Source: JBBCJR01 sp037190805
GTDB lineage: Bacteria > Pseudomonadota > Alphaproteobacteria > Sphingomonadales > Sphingomonadaceae
NCBI GenBank assembly: GCA_037190805.1
Contig: JBBCJR010000014.1
Coordinates: 69,508 to 133,507, forward strand
DNA length: 64,000 nt
Reading direction: 5' to 3'
Shown one piece after another: positions 50,157-57,472 of the stretch; the first letter of the stretch is position 1; each line of letters begins with the position of its first letter. The position numbers and the translations under genes were made by a program. Under the pieces are notes generated by a model. That model was not told the DNA's origin, made no database searches, and saw only the letters and a program-made list of their open reading frames with translations.

Positions 50157-51181
50157 CCCAGTGAAGGCCGTCCCGCCGGGCCCTGCCCCGCGATATCGGC
50201 AATGATGTAGAGTGGCCGGCGCTTCACCTCCATATAGAGGCGGCCCAGATATTCGCCGAGCAGCCCGAGCACGAGCATCTGCACCGCGCCCAGCACCAGG
50301 ATGACCAGCATAAGCGACGTCCAGCCCTGGGTCGCGGCGCCGTTCAGATAGCCGATGATCGTGTAGGCGAGCAGCCCGACCGACCCCAGCGCAAGCGCGA
50401 TCCCGACATAGCTGGCAAAGCGCAGCGGCGCGGTGGAAAAACCGGTCAGCGCGTCGAAGGCGAAGCGGACCATCTTCTTCAAGGGATAGCTGGTCTCGCC
50501 GGCCAGCCGCTGGGCGCGGTCATAAGCGAACGGCACCTGGCGAAAACCTACCCAGGCGACCATGCCGCGAATGAAGCGCGCCTGTTCAGGCAGGGTCAGG
50601 AAGGCGTCCAACGCCCGACGCGTCATCAGCCGGAAATCGCCGGTGTCGACCGGAATATCGGTGTCGGTCAGTGACGACAACGCGCGATAGAACAGCGCCG
50701 CGGATGCCTTTTTGAAGGCGCTTTCGCCTTGGCGCTGGCGGCGGACGGCATAGACGACGTCGGCGCCCTCTCGGTCCATCATCGCCATCATCTCGCCCAG
50801 CAGTTCCGGCGGGTCCTGAAGATCGGCGTCGATGATGAGGATGCGCGCGCCCCGCGCCAGGTCGAGCCCGGCGGTCAGCGCCAGCTGATGCCCATGATTG
50901 CGCGACAAGTGGATGCCAAGGAGTCGCGGATCGCCGGCGGCCAACTCGCGGATCAGGGACCAGGTGCGGTCGCGCGAACCGTCATCGACCAGGATGATCT
51001 CGTGATCCGCGCCCACCACGGCCGTCGCCGCCGCGGAAATCCGGCGGTGCAGTTCGGGCAGACAAGCCTCTTCATTATGGCAGGGAATGACGATCGAAAG
51101 CTGGGGCACCGGCTCCACCTCTGGCGAAGGGACAGTCGATACACGGGATGGAGGCGCGATGCCATTGCCGGCGACGGTCAT
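50087..51181 (-). CDS. GtrB-like polyprenyl-phosphate glycosyltransferase (GT2)
   Basis: A 364-residue GT2 enzyme that should load a sugar on undecaprenyl phosphate. The catalytic domain has LSIVIPCHNEEACLPELH, EIILVDDGSRDRTW and the metal-binding DADLQDPPELL; two C-terminal membrane helices (FASYVGIALALGSVGLLAYT, LVILVLGAVQMLVLGLLGEY) end in GRLYMEVKRRPLYI, the GtrB/DPM1 layout. The first 26 residues are an unconserved extension, so the start could be later. It overlaps the next gene by 4 nt at its start. Confidence 0.9.
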   Translation of the reverse strand: MTVAGNGIAPPSRVSTVPSPEVEPVPQLSIVIPCHNEEACLPELHRRISAAATAVVGADHEIILVDDGSRDRTWSLIRELAAGDPRLLGIHLSRNHGHQLALTAGLDLARGARILIIDADLQDPPELLGEMMAMMDREGADVVYAVRRQRQGESAFKKASAALFYRALSSLTDTDIPVDTGDFRLMTRRALDAFLTLPEQARFIRGMVAWVGFRQVPFAYDRAQRLAGETSYPLKKMVRFAFDALTGFSTAPLRFASYVGIALALGSVGLLAYTIIGYLNGAATQGWTSLMLVILVLGAVQMLVLGLLGEYLGRLYMEVKRRPLYIIADIAGQGPAGRPSLGHFAGASTAAIDTPAGIVTRPIQ

Positions 51182-52713
51182 CGACCCCGCTCCCGCCGGA
51201 TGCGATAAACGATGCCCGTGTCATTCTGCCAAACCGGTTCAAGGGCCGGATCGCGAGGCCAGCGAGAGCGGGGAATGTCGATCATCCAGACATAGTCGAA
51301 CGCAGCGCGCGGGAAACTGGCCAGAGTTTCATCCAGCCCGACCTGCGGCTCGTCGGTACAGCGTTCAGGCAAAGGCACCATCTGGCTTGGATCATAGGCA
51401 TAGGGTTCGGCCGCACGATGCCGGACCGACAGCAGCCGCGCGCCGGGCATTTCCCACTGGTCGTTGACGAAGGCATCGCGCCGTACGATCGCCAGTGCTG
51501 CCAGATGCTGATAACGATCCGTGGCCCAATCCGGCACGCATGGCATGCCGACCAGCGACAGGATGCGCGCGCCGGAAGGAATGACCGACAGGGCCTGCAA
51601 CTGGCGGTCGTGCGCCGCCCCATAGTTTGCGAACGCAACGGTCGTGGTCGCCAATCGTGCACCCGCGAACAGCAGACCGCCGATCGCCAGCATTTTTGCC
51701 AGGCGCCAGCCTTCGGGCGAACGGATGGCCAGGATCGCCGTGGCGACCGCGAAGGGGGCCAATCGCATATCGGCATAGGCCGAGCTGAAGATGATGCGGG
51801 GCAGCACCACGAACGTCACCGCCAGCGCCAGGGCGGTCGCCGCGAGGGTGCGATTATACCGCAGGGCGGGTTCGCGGATGCCGGCGAAGATCAATCCGAA
51901 CAGCACTGCCACGCCCGCCAGATCCCACCAGCGATATCGCTCGCGCAGGATAGACAGCAGCCATTGCAGTTTGGCCTGCCAGTTGAACCAATCCCCGGTC
52001 GCGCCGCCAGCCCCTTCACGCCACAGCACCATCAGGGCAAGCGGCACCGTCAGCGGCAGGCAGGCCAGCCCCGCGTGCCACAACGCGCGCAGCCAGCGCC
52101 CGTCTCCGCGATGCCGCACCACTTCCGACGACAGCACCAGCAGCCCCAGCGTTCCCCAACCATAGGCATGGCAAAGCCAGATCAGCGAGGCGAGCGGCAC
52201 GAACAGGGCCGCCCGCAACCGGGGGCGGCGACCGAGGCGCAGCCACAGGGCGAACGCCAGAAACGCCAGCGCCATCGATAGCGCGAAATTCACGAAGCCG
52301 AACTGAAACGGATAACTATAGGCCAGCGGTACGGCGAAGGCGGCGGTCGGGGGCAAGCGGCCATGCACCTGCCGGGCCACGGCCAGGAATCCGGCGACCG
52401 TCAGCATCGGGATGGCGATCACGATCAGCTTGACCGCCGGTTCGAGTCCGAACAGCCGGGACAGGGGCACGACCAGCAGGTCGACGCCCAGATTGCCCAT
52501 CAGGCTCCACTGGTAGCTGAAATAATCGCCGAGCCAGGGGGAGGTGGCAAGTCCCGTCGCCACCCGATACCGCCCCATATGTCCCGGCAGATCGACGAGC
52601 GGCGGCACGGTCGGCGCCAGCAGCGGCACCGCCGCCAACAGGATCAGCGCCGCCGCATAGAAGCGGGATTGCCACCAAGGCTCTGCCCCGGACGCGAACG
52701 GCACGCGGGTCAT
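51178..52713 (-). CDS. Polytopic membrane protein, possible GtrC-type transferase
   Basis: A 511-residue protein with about eleven hydrophobic helices and a soluble C-terminal part (from about residue 390). LVDLPGHMGRYRVA after the first helix has the acidic loop of GT-C enzymes. I do not recognise a named family. The ATG at 52713 was chosen because an upstream start at 52824 would run into argG. It precedes gtrB with a 4-nt overlap, so the two are co-translated, and a role as the transferase using the GtrB product is plausible. Confidence 0.65.
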   Translation of the reverse strand: MTRVPFASGAEPWWQSRFYAAALILLAAVPLLAPTVPPLVDLPGHMGRYRVATGLATSPWLGDYFSYQWSLMGNLGVDLLVVPLSRLFGLEPAVKLIVIAIPMLTVAGFLAVARQVHGRLPPTAAFAVPLAYSYPFQFGFVNFALSMALAFLAFALWLRLGRRPRLRAALFVPLASLIWLCHAYGWGTLGLLVLSSEVVRHRGDGRWLRALWHAGLACLPLTVPLALMVLWREGAGGATGDWFNWQAKLQWLLSILRERYRWWDLAGVAVLFGLIFAGIREPALRYNRTLAATALALAVTFVVLPRIIFSSAYADMRLAPFAVATAILAIRSPEGWRLAKMLAIGGLLFAGARLATTTVAFANYGAAHDRQLQALSVIPSGARILSLVGMPCVPDWATDRYQHLAALAIVRRDAFVNDQWEMPGARLLSVRHRAAEPYAYDPSQMVPLPERCTDEPQVGLDETLASFPRAAFDYVWMIDIPRSRWPRDPALEPVWQNDTGIVYRIRRERGR

Positions 52714-52744
52714 GGCCGTCCGACCATGCGTGCCGTGCGTGATG

Positions 52745-53965
52745 TCATCGCCCGTCGCGACGTCCCAGCAGGCGGAGGCGGAGCGCGTTGAGCTTGATGA
52801 AGCCCTCGGCGTCGCGCTGGTCATAGGCGCCGGCGTCGTCCTCGAACGTCACCACCTTCTCCGAATACAGGCTGTTGGGCGAACGGCGGCCGATGATGTG
52901 GACGCCACCCTTGTAGAGCTTCAGCCGGACGGTGCCGGTGACCTTCTCCTGACTCTGGTCGATCGCGGCCTGCAGCATCTCGCGCTCCGGGCTGAACCAG
53001 AAGCCGTTATAGATCAGTTCGGCATAGCGGGGCGCCAACTCGTCCTTCAGATGCGCCGCGCCGCGATCCAGCGTCAGCTGCTCGATCCCGCGATGGGCGA
53101 GATGGAGGATGGTGCCGCCGGGCGTCTCGTACATGCCGCGCGATTTCATGCCGACGAAGCGGTTCTCGACGAGGTCGAGGCGGCCGATGCCATGGGCGCG
53201 GCCGAGGTCGTTCAGCTTGGCCAGCAGGCTGGCGGGGCTGAGGCCTTCGCCATTCACCGCCACCGCATCGCCGCGCTCGAAATCGATGGTGATGATCTCG
53301 GGCGTGTCGGGCGCGTCCTCGGGGTTGACGGTGCGCGAATAGACATAGTCCGGCACCTCCTCCCACGGGTCTTCCAGCACCTTGCCCTCCGAAGAGGTGT
53401 GGAGAAGGTTTGCGTCGGTCGAGAACGGACTTTCGCCCCGCTTGTCCTTGGGCACGGGAATCTGGTGCTGCTCGGCATATTCGATCAGCCGGGTCCGGCT
53501 CGTCAGGTCCCATTCGCGCCACGGGGCGATGACCCGGATATCGGGCTGCAGGGCGTAATAGCCCAGTTCGAACCGCACCTGGTCGTTGCCCTTGCCGGTC
53601 GCGCCGTGGCTGACCGCATCCGCGCCCACCTGGCGTGCGATCTCGATCTGGCGCTTGGCGATCAGCGGCCGCGCGATCGAGGTGCCGAGCAGGTAGAGCC
53701 CTTCGTAGAGCGCATTGGCGCGCATCATCGGGAACACATAGTCCCGCACGAATTCCTCGCGCAGGTCGTCGATGAAGATGTGCTCCGGCTTCACGCCCAT
53801 CAGCAGCGCCTTGGCGCGCGCCGGCTCCAGTTCCTCGCCCTGGCCGAGGTCGGCGGTGAACGTCACCACCTCGCAATTATAGGTCTCGCGCAGCCATTTC
53901 AGGATGACGCTGGTGTCCAGCCCCCCCGAATAGGCAAGGACTACACGTGACACTTGGGCGGACAT
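52745..53965 (-). CDS. argG: Argininosuccinate synthase ArgG
   Basis: ArgG joins citrulline and aspartate with ATP. The 406-residue protein has the PP-loop VLAYSGGLDTSVILKWL (residues 8-24), FTADLGQGEELE, the citrulline-binding SHGATGKGNDQVRFELGYYA and the C-terminal SPNSLYSEKVVTFEDDAGAY. The ATG at 53965 gives the family N-terminus; a longer frame to 54061 does not. argB is 8 kb away; other arginine genes are not visible. Confidence 0.96.
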   Translation of the reverse strand: MSAQVSRVVLAYSGGLDTSVILKWLRETYNCEVVTFTADLGQGEELEPARAKALLMGVKPEHIFIDDLREEFVRDYVFPMMRANALYEGLYLLGTSIARPLIAKRQIEIARQVGADAVSHGATGKGNDQVRFELGYYALQPDIRVIAPWREWDLTSRTRLIEYAEQHQIPVPKDKRGESPFSTDANLLHTSSEGKVLEDPWEEVPDYVYSRTVNPEDAPDTPEIITIDFERGDAVAVNGEGLSPASLLAKLNDLGRAHGIGRLDLVENRFVGMKSRGMYETPGGTILHLAHRGIEQLTLDRGAAHLKDELAPRYAELIYNGFWFSPEREMLQAAIDQSQEKVTGTVRLKLYKGGVHIIGRRSPNSLYSEKVVTFEDDAGAYDQRDAEGFIKLNALRLRLLGRRDGR

Positions 53966-54084
53966 CCCGATCTCCTGGGCAAAGACATTGAAACGCGCCC
54001 GATACAGGGCGGCCCCGTCCCATTCAAGCGCCAGACAGGCAATCCTTGTTATCGGGTACACATCCGCTTTCGAGGAGTATGTCG

Positions 54085-54741
54085 ATGCGAAAGTCCATCA
54101 TCACCATTTCCGCCCTTGCCCTGGCCGCTGCGGGCGGCATCGCGGTCGCCGCGCCTGCCGCCGCGCCTGCTGGAACCACAGCCCAGAAGCCGACCCGCGC
54201 CGATCGCGGCCAGCCGGTGACCCGTGCCGCGCTGGAAGCCGGCATCAAGGCACGGTTCGACAAGGTCGACGCCAATAAGGACGGCATCGTCACCCGGGCC
54301 GAGTTCGATGCCCATCGCGATGTGCTGAAATCCGAACGTCAGGCCCGCGCCAAGGCACGGCGCGATCAGCACTTCGCCGCGCTCGACACGAACAAGGACG
54401 GCCAGATCAGCCGGGCCGAGTTCGACGCCCCGCGCGAACGCCGGGCCGAGGGCCAGAAAGCGCGCGGCGAAGCGCCAAAGGCACGCGGTGAAGGCTTTGC
54501 CGACCGCCGCTGGCGGGGGCCGGGTGCACGTGGTTCGCGCGGTGAACCGATGGCCGGCGCCTGGTTCGACCGCCTCGATGCCGACAAGGACGGCCGCGTG
54601 TCGTTGACCGACATGCTCGCCAAGCCCTTGGAGCGCTTCGATGCGATCGACACCGACCGCAACGGCACGATCAGCCCCGAGGAACGCAAGGCCGCGCGCG
54701 AGAAGATACGCGCCCGCTGGCAGGGCCAGCGTCAGAGCTGA
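54085..54741 (+). CDS. Secreted EF-hand calcium-binding protein
   Basis: A 218-residue precursor with a signal peptide (IITISALALAAAGGIAVAAP) and four EF-hand loops: DKVDANKDGIVTRAEF, ALDTNKDGQISRAEF, RLDADKDGRVSLTDM and AIDTDRNGTISPEE. Basic, Arg-rich linkers join the pairs. Calcium buffering or signalling in the periplasm is possible but not shown. GAGGAG lies 6 nt before the ATG at 54085. A 15-bp hairpin follows the stop. Confidence 0.85.
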   Translation: MRKSIITISALALAAAGGIAVAAPAAAPAGTTAQKPTRADRGQPVTRAALEAGIKARFDKVDANKDGIVTRAEFDAHRDVLKSERQARAKARRDQHFAALDTNKDGQISRAEFDAPRERRAEGQKARGEAPKARGEGFADRRWRGPGARGSRGEPMAGAWFDRLDADKDGRVSLTDMLAKPLERFDAIDTDRNGTISPEERKAAREKIRARWQGQRQS

Positions 54742-54743
54742 CG

Positions 54744-54788
54744 CCCAGCCGGGCGTGGCCGTGGCATCAGAACCCACGCCCGGCTGGG
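54744..54788 (+). terminator. 15-bp GC-rich hairpin after the EF-hand gene
   Basis: CCCAGCCGGGCGTGG (54744-54758) and CCACGCCCGGCTGGG (54774-54788) pair perfectly around a 15-nt loop, starting 2 nt after the stop. There is no T-tract, so termination would be weak or Rho-assisted; it still probably insulates the next promoter. Confidence 0.6.
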
Positions 54789-54810
54789 AACCACCCCTGC
54801 ATTCGGATTG

Positions 54811-54852
54811 ACTGATAATATACGTATCATATACGGTACGTATATTATCAGT
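54811..54852. promoter_or_regulatory. 42-bp AT-rich inverted repeat, operator of the ParD-like/Map pair
   Basis: ACTGATAATATACGTA (54811-54826) and TACGTATATTATCAGT (54837-54852) are perfect 16-bp arms around 10 nt. A TTGACT at 54808-54813 could be a -35 element, with -10 candidates inside the repeat, so a bound protein would block transcription. The block ends 16 nt before the ParD-like ATG. Its AT content contrasts sharply with the GC-rich surroundings. Ribbon-helix-helix antitoxins typically bind such sites. Confidence 0.8.
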
Positions 54853-54868
54853 TTTGAAGAGACCCCCC

Positions 54869-55075
54869 ATGGGCATCGTGAAAATCGACGACGACCTGCA
54901 TGAAGACGTGCGCCGGGCCAGCACGGTCACGTGCCGCTCCATCAATGCGCAGGCCGAATTCTGGATGACGATGGGTATGCTGGCCGAGGCCAATCCGACC
55001 CTGTCCTTCAACGACATCATAAGGATGCGATTCGCCGCGGCTGACGTACGCGTCGAGGATCTGGCGGCTGCCTGA
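54869..55075 (+). CDS. ParD-like antitoxin-family protein
   Basis: A 68-residue protein beginning MGIVKIDDDLHEDVRRASTV with RSINAQAEFWMTMGMLAEAN, which fits the ParD-like family named as type II antitoxins. A ribbon-helix-helix DNA-binding fold is likely in the first 45 residues. GAAGAG lies 7 nt before the ATG; a TTG at 54854 would add five residues. No ParE or other classical toxin follows. Instead a methionine aminopeptidase gene starts 1 nt after its stop. It probably represses the pair from the inverted repeat. Confidence 0.8.
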   Translation: MGIVKIDDDLHEDVRRASTVTCRSINAQAEFWMTMGMLAEANPTLSFNDIIRMRFAAADVRVEDLAAA

Positions 55076-55076
55076 G

Positions 55077-55859
55077 ATGGTGAAGACTCCGGATGAACTG
55101 GCGCTGATGCGCATATCGGGAAAGTTGTTGGCGTCCGTCTTCGAGATGCTGGACGGGCAGGACCTGGCCGGCATGTCGACGCTACAGGTGAACGATCTGG
55201 TCGACCGCTTCATCACCGTGGATCTTGCCGCGCGTCCCGCAAGCAAGGGGCAATATGGTTTCGAATATGTCCTGAACTGTTCGATCAACCATGTCGTCTG
55301 CCACGGCGTACCCGATGCGGACACCATCGTTCGCGATGGCGACATCATCAACCTCGACATCACGCTCGAAAAGAACGGCTTCATCGCGGATTCGAGCAAG
55401 ACCTATCTCGTCGGCAATGCGTCGCCCGCCGCGCGGCGACTGGTGCGCGTCGCCCAGGAAGCGATGTGGAAGGGCATAGAGCAGGTGCGACCGGGCGCCC
55501 GCATGGGCGATATCGGCTTTTCGATCGAGCGGCATGCCAAAAGACACGGCTATTCCGTCGTGCGGGAATATTGCGGGCACGGCATCGGCCGCGAGATGCA
55601 CGAGGAACCTCAGGTGCTCAATTTCGGCCGGCCGGGAACGGGCCTGAAACTGTGCGAGGGCATGGTGTTCACCATCGAGCCGATGATCAACCAGGGAACG
55701 CGCAAGGTCTCGACCATGAGCGATGGGTGGACGGTCGTGACCAACGACAGGAAGCTCTCCGCCCAATTCGAACATACGGTCGCCGTCACCGCCACTGGCG
55801 TCGAGGTTCTGACGCTGCGTCGTGACGAAATGCCCACCATGCGGCAATCCAGAATCTGA
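55077..55859 (+). CDS. map: Type I methionine aminopeptidase paired with a ParD-like gene
   Basis: The enzyme removes N-terminal Met from nascent proteins. The 260-residue product keeps all family residues, offset by 3 from E. coli: His76 (VVCHGVPD), Asp94 (NLDITLEKNG), Asp105 (IADSSKTY), His168 (CGHGIGRE), Glu201 (FTIEPMIN) and Glu232 (QFEHTVAVT). It is therefore expected to be active. The housekeeping map gene is usually elsewhere; whether this is a second copy cannot be told from the window. One nucleotide separates it from the ParD-like gene, so they are co-transcribed under the inverted repeat. Confidence 0.9.
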   Translation: MVKTPDELALMRISGKLLASVFEMLDGQDLAGMSTLQVNDLVDRFITVDLAARPASKGQYGFEYVLNCSINHVVCHGVPDADTIVRDGDIINLDITLEKNGFIADSSKTYLVGNASPAARRLVRVAQEAMWKGIEQVRPGARMGDIGFSIERHAKRHGYSVVREYCGHGIGREMHEEPQVLNFGRPGTGLKLCEGMVFTIEPMINQGTRKVSTMSDGWTVVTNDRKLSAQFEHTVAVTATGVEVLTLRRDEMPTMRQSRI

Positions 55860-55900
55860 CAGGACGGGGCTGGCTGCCGTGTCTGGATCGAACCGCAGGA

Positions 55901-57409
55901 TCAATTCACCGGCGCGCGGCGGCGATAGCTGAGCGCTTCGGCGACGTGCAGCCGCCGCACGGCATCCGAGCCCGCCAGGTCGGCCATCGTCCGGGCGACC
56001 CGCAGCACCCGGTGAAAGCCTCGCGCGGACAGGCGCATCGTCTCGGCCGCCTGGGCGAGCAGGACGCGCCCCTCATCGTCCGGCGTCGCCGCCTGGGCCA
56101 GCACGTCACCATCGGCCTCCGCGTTGGTCCGCACGCCTGCACGTGCATAGCGTTCGGTCTGGATCGCGCGGGCGGACGCGACACGGGCAGCAACGTCCGC
56201 CGATCCCTCGGCGGGCGGCGGGAGGACCAGGTCGGCGGCGCTGACCGCGCCCACCTCGACATGGAGGTCGATACGGTCGAGCAGCGGGCCTGACAGCTTC
56301 GCCTGATAGTCGGCGGCGCAGCGCGGCGCGCGGGCACAGGCCAGCGCCGCATCGCCGAGATGCCCGCATCGGCACGGATTCATCGCCGCGACCAGCTGGA
56401 CCCTGGCCGGGAAGGTGACATGGGCGTTGGCGCGAGCAACGCTGACCTTGCCGGTTTCGAGGGGTTGTCGCAGGGAATCGAGCACCGTGCGCTGGAACTC
56501 CGGCAATTCGTCGAGGAACAGGACGCCGAGATGGGCAAGGCTGACCTCTCCCGGTCGCGCTCTCAGCCCGCCGCCGACCAGCGCGGGCATCGACGCCGAA
56601 TGATGCGGCGCGCGAAACGGGCGGGCCCGGATCAGCCGGCCACCCTCAAGCTGACCGGCGACCGAGGCGACCATCGATACCTCCAGCGCCTCCGTCGGGG
56701 TCAGCGGCGGCAGGATGCCGGGCAGGCAAGCCGCGAGCAGGGACTTGCCCGACCCCGGTGGTCCGCTCATCAACAGGTTATGGCCGCCAGCGGCCGCGAT
56801 CTCCAGCGCGCGCTTGGCTGTTTCCTGGCCCTTGACGTTGCCGAGGTCGGGCCCGGCCGGGCCGTCATCGGCCGCCACCGGCACCGGCGGCGTCAGAAGC
56901 TGAGTGCCCTTGAAATGATTGAGCAACGCCAGCAGATCGGCGGCCGCCAGCACCTCGATCCGCCCCGCCCAGGCCGCTTCCCCGCCCTGCGCGGCAGGAC
57001 AGATCAGGCCGAGGTCGCGTTCCGAGGCGTGGAGTGCCGCCAGAAGCACGCCCGGCACGCCGCTGAGCCGCCCATCGAGCCCCAGTTCGCCGATGACGAC
57101 ATGGCCGGACAAATCCTCGGCATCGACCACGCCCATCCCGGCGAGGAGGGCGAGCGCGATCGGCAGGTCGTAGTGCGAGCCTTCCTTGGGCAGGTCCGCC
57201 GGCGACAGGTTGACCGTGATCCGCTTGGGCGGCAGCGCGAGGCCCAGAGCACTGAGAGCGGCCTGCACGCGGTCGCGGCTTTCGCCCACGGCCTTGTCAG
57301 GCAGGCCGACGACGCGGAACGCCGGCAGGCCGGGCGCGATCTGCACCTGAACATCGACGGGCCGCGCCTCCAGCCCCAGAAACGCCACCGTGGCGACGTG
57401 CGCGACCAT
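55901..57409 (-). CDS. comM: ComM/YifB family AAA+ ATPase (Mg chelatase-like)
   Basis: ComM is a hexameric helicase that aids branch migration during natural transformation. The 502-residue protein has the N-terminal Lon-like domain (LPAFRVVGLPDKAVGESRDR, SPADLPKEGSHYDLPIALAL), Walker A SGPPGSGKSLLAACLPGIL, Walker B VLFLDELPEF and the C-terminal GFHRVLRVARTMADLAGSD. A GTTC-N7-GTTC SOS box lies 16 nt upstream, so DNA damage control is likely. It converges on map. Confidence 0.93.
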   Translation of the reverse strand: MVAHVATVAFLGLEARPVDVQVQIAPGLPAFRVVGLPDKAVGESRDRVQAALSALGLALPPKRITVNLSPADLPKEGSHYDLPIALALLAGMGVVDAEDLSGHVVIGELGLDGRLSGVPGVLLAALHASERDLGLICPAAQGGEAAWAGRIEVLAAADLLALLNHFKGTQLLTPPVPVAADDGPAGPDLGNVKGQETAKRALEIAAAGGHNLLMSGPPGSGKSLLAACLPGILPPLTPTEALEVSMVASVAGQLEGGRLIRARPFRAPHHSASMPALVGGGLRARPGEVSLAHLGVLFLDELPEFQRTVLDSLRQPLETGKVSVARANAHVTFPARVQLVAAMNPCRCGHLGDAALACARAPRCAADYQAKLSGPLLDRIDLHVEVGAVSAADLVLPPPAEGSADVAARVASARAIQTERYARAGVRTNAEADGDVLAQAATPDDEGRVLLAQAAETMRLSARGFHRVLRVARTMADLAGSDAVRRLHVAEALSYRRRAPVN

Positions 57410-57420
57410 TTCAACACCCC

Positions 57421-57460
57421 CTTTGTTCCCTACCCGTTCCTAGACGGGTGGGGAACAAAG
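57421..57460 (-). promoter_or_regulatory. LexA (SOS) box within a 17-bp hairpin upstream of comM
   Basis: GTTCCCTACCCGTTC at 57425-57439 is an exact GTTC-N7-GTTC, the LexA site of alphaproteobacteria. It is part of a larger inverted repeat whose 17-nt arms (57421-57437 and 57444-57460) differ at one position and enclose TCCTAG. The site lies 16 nt before the comM start, where a repressor would block initiation. No T-tract follows in the minus direction, so it is a poor terminator for the TonB receptor gene upstream. Confidence 0.8.
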
Positions 57461-57472
57461 AGTCGAGGGCGA

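Noticed and set aside
54811..54852. Inverted repeat considered as an insertion-element end or attachment site
   Set aside because: No transposase, integrase or target duplication is nearby, and the position over the ParD-like promoter explains it better as an operator.
57421..57460. Hairpin as a simple terminator of the TonB receptor
   Set aside because: The minus-strand continuation is AAAGGGGG rather than a T-tract, and the exact LexA box accounts for conservation of part of it.
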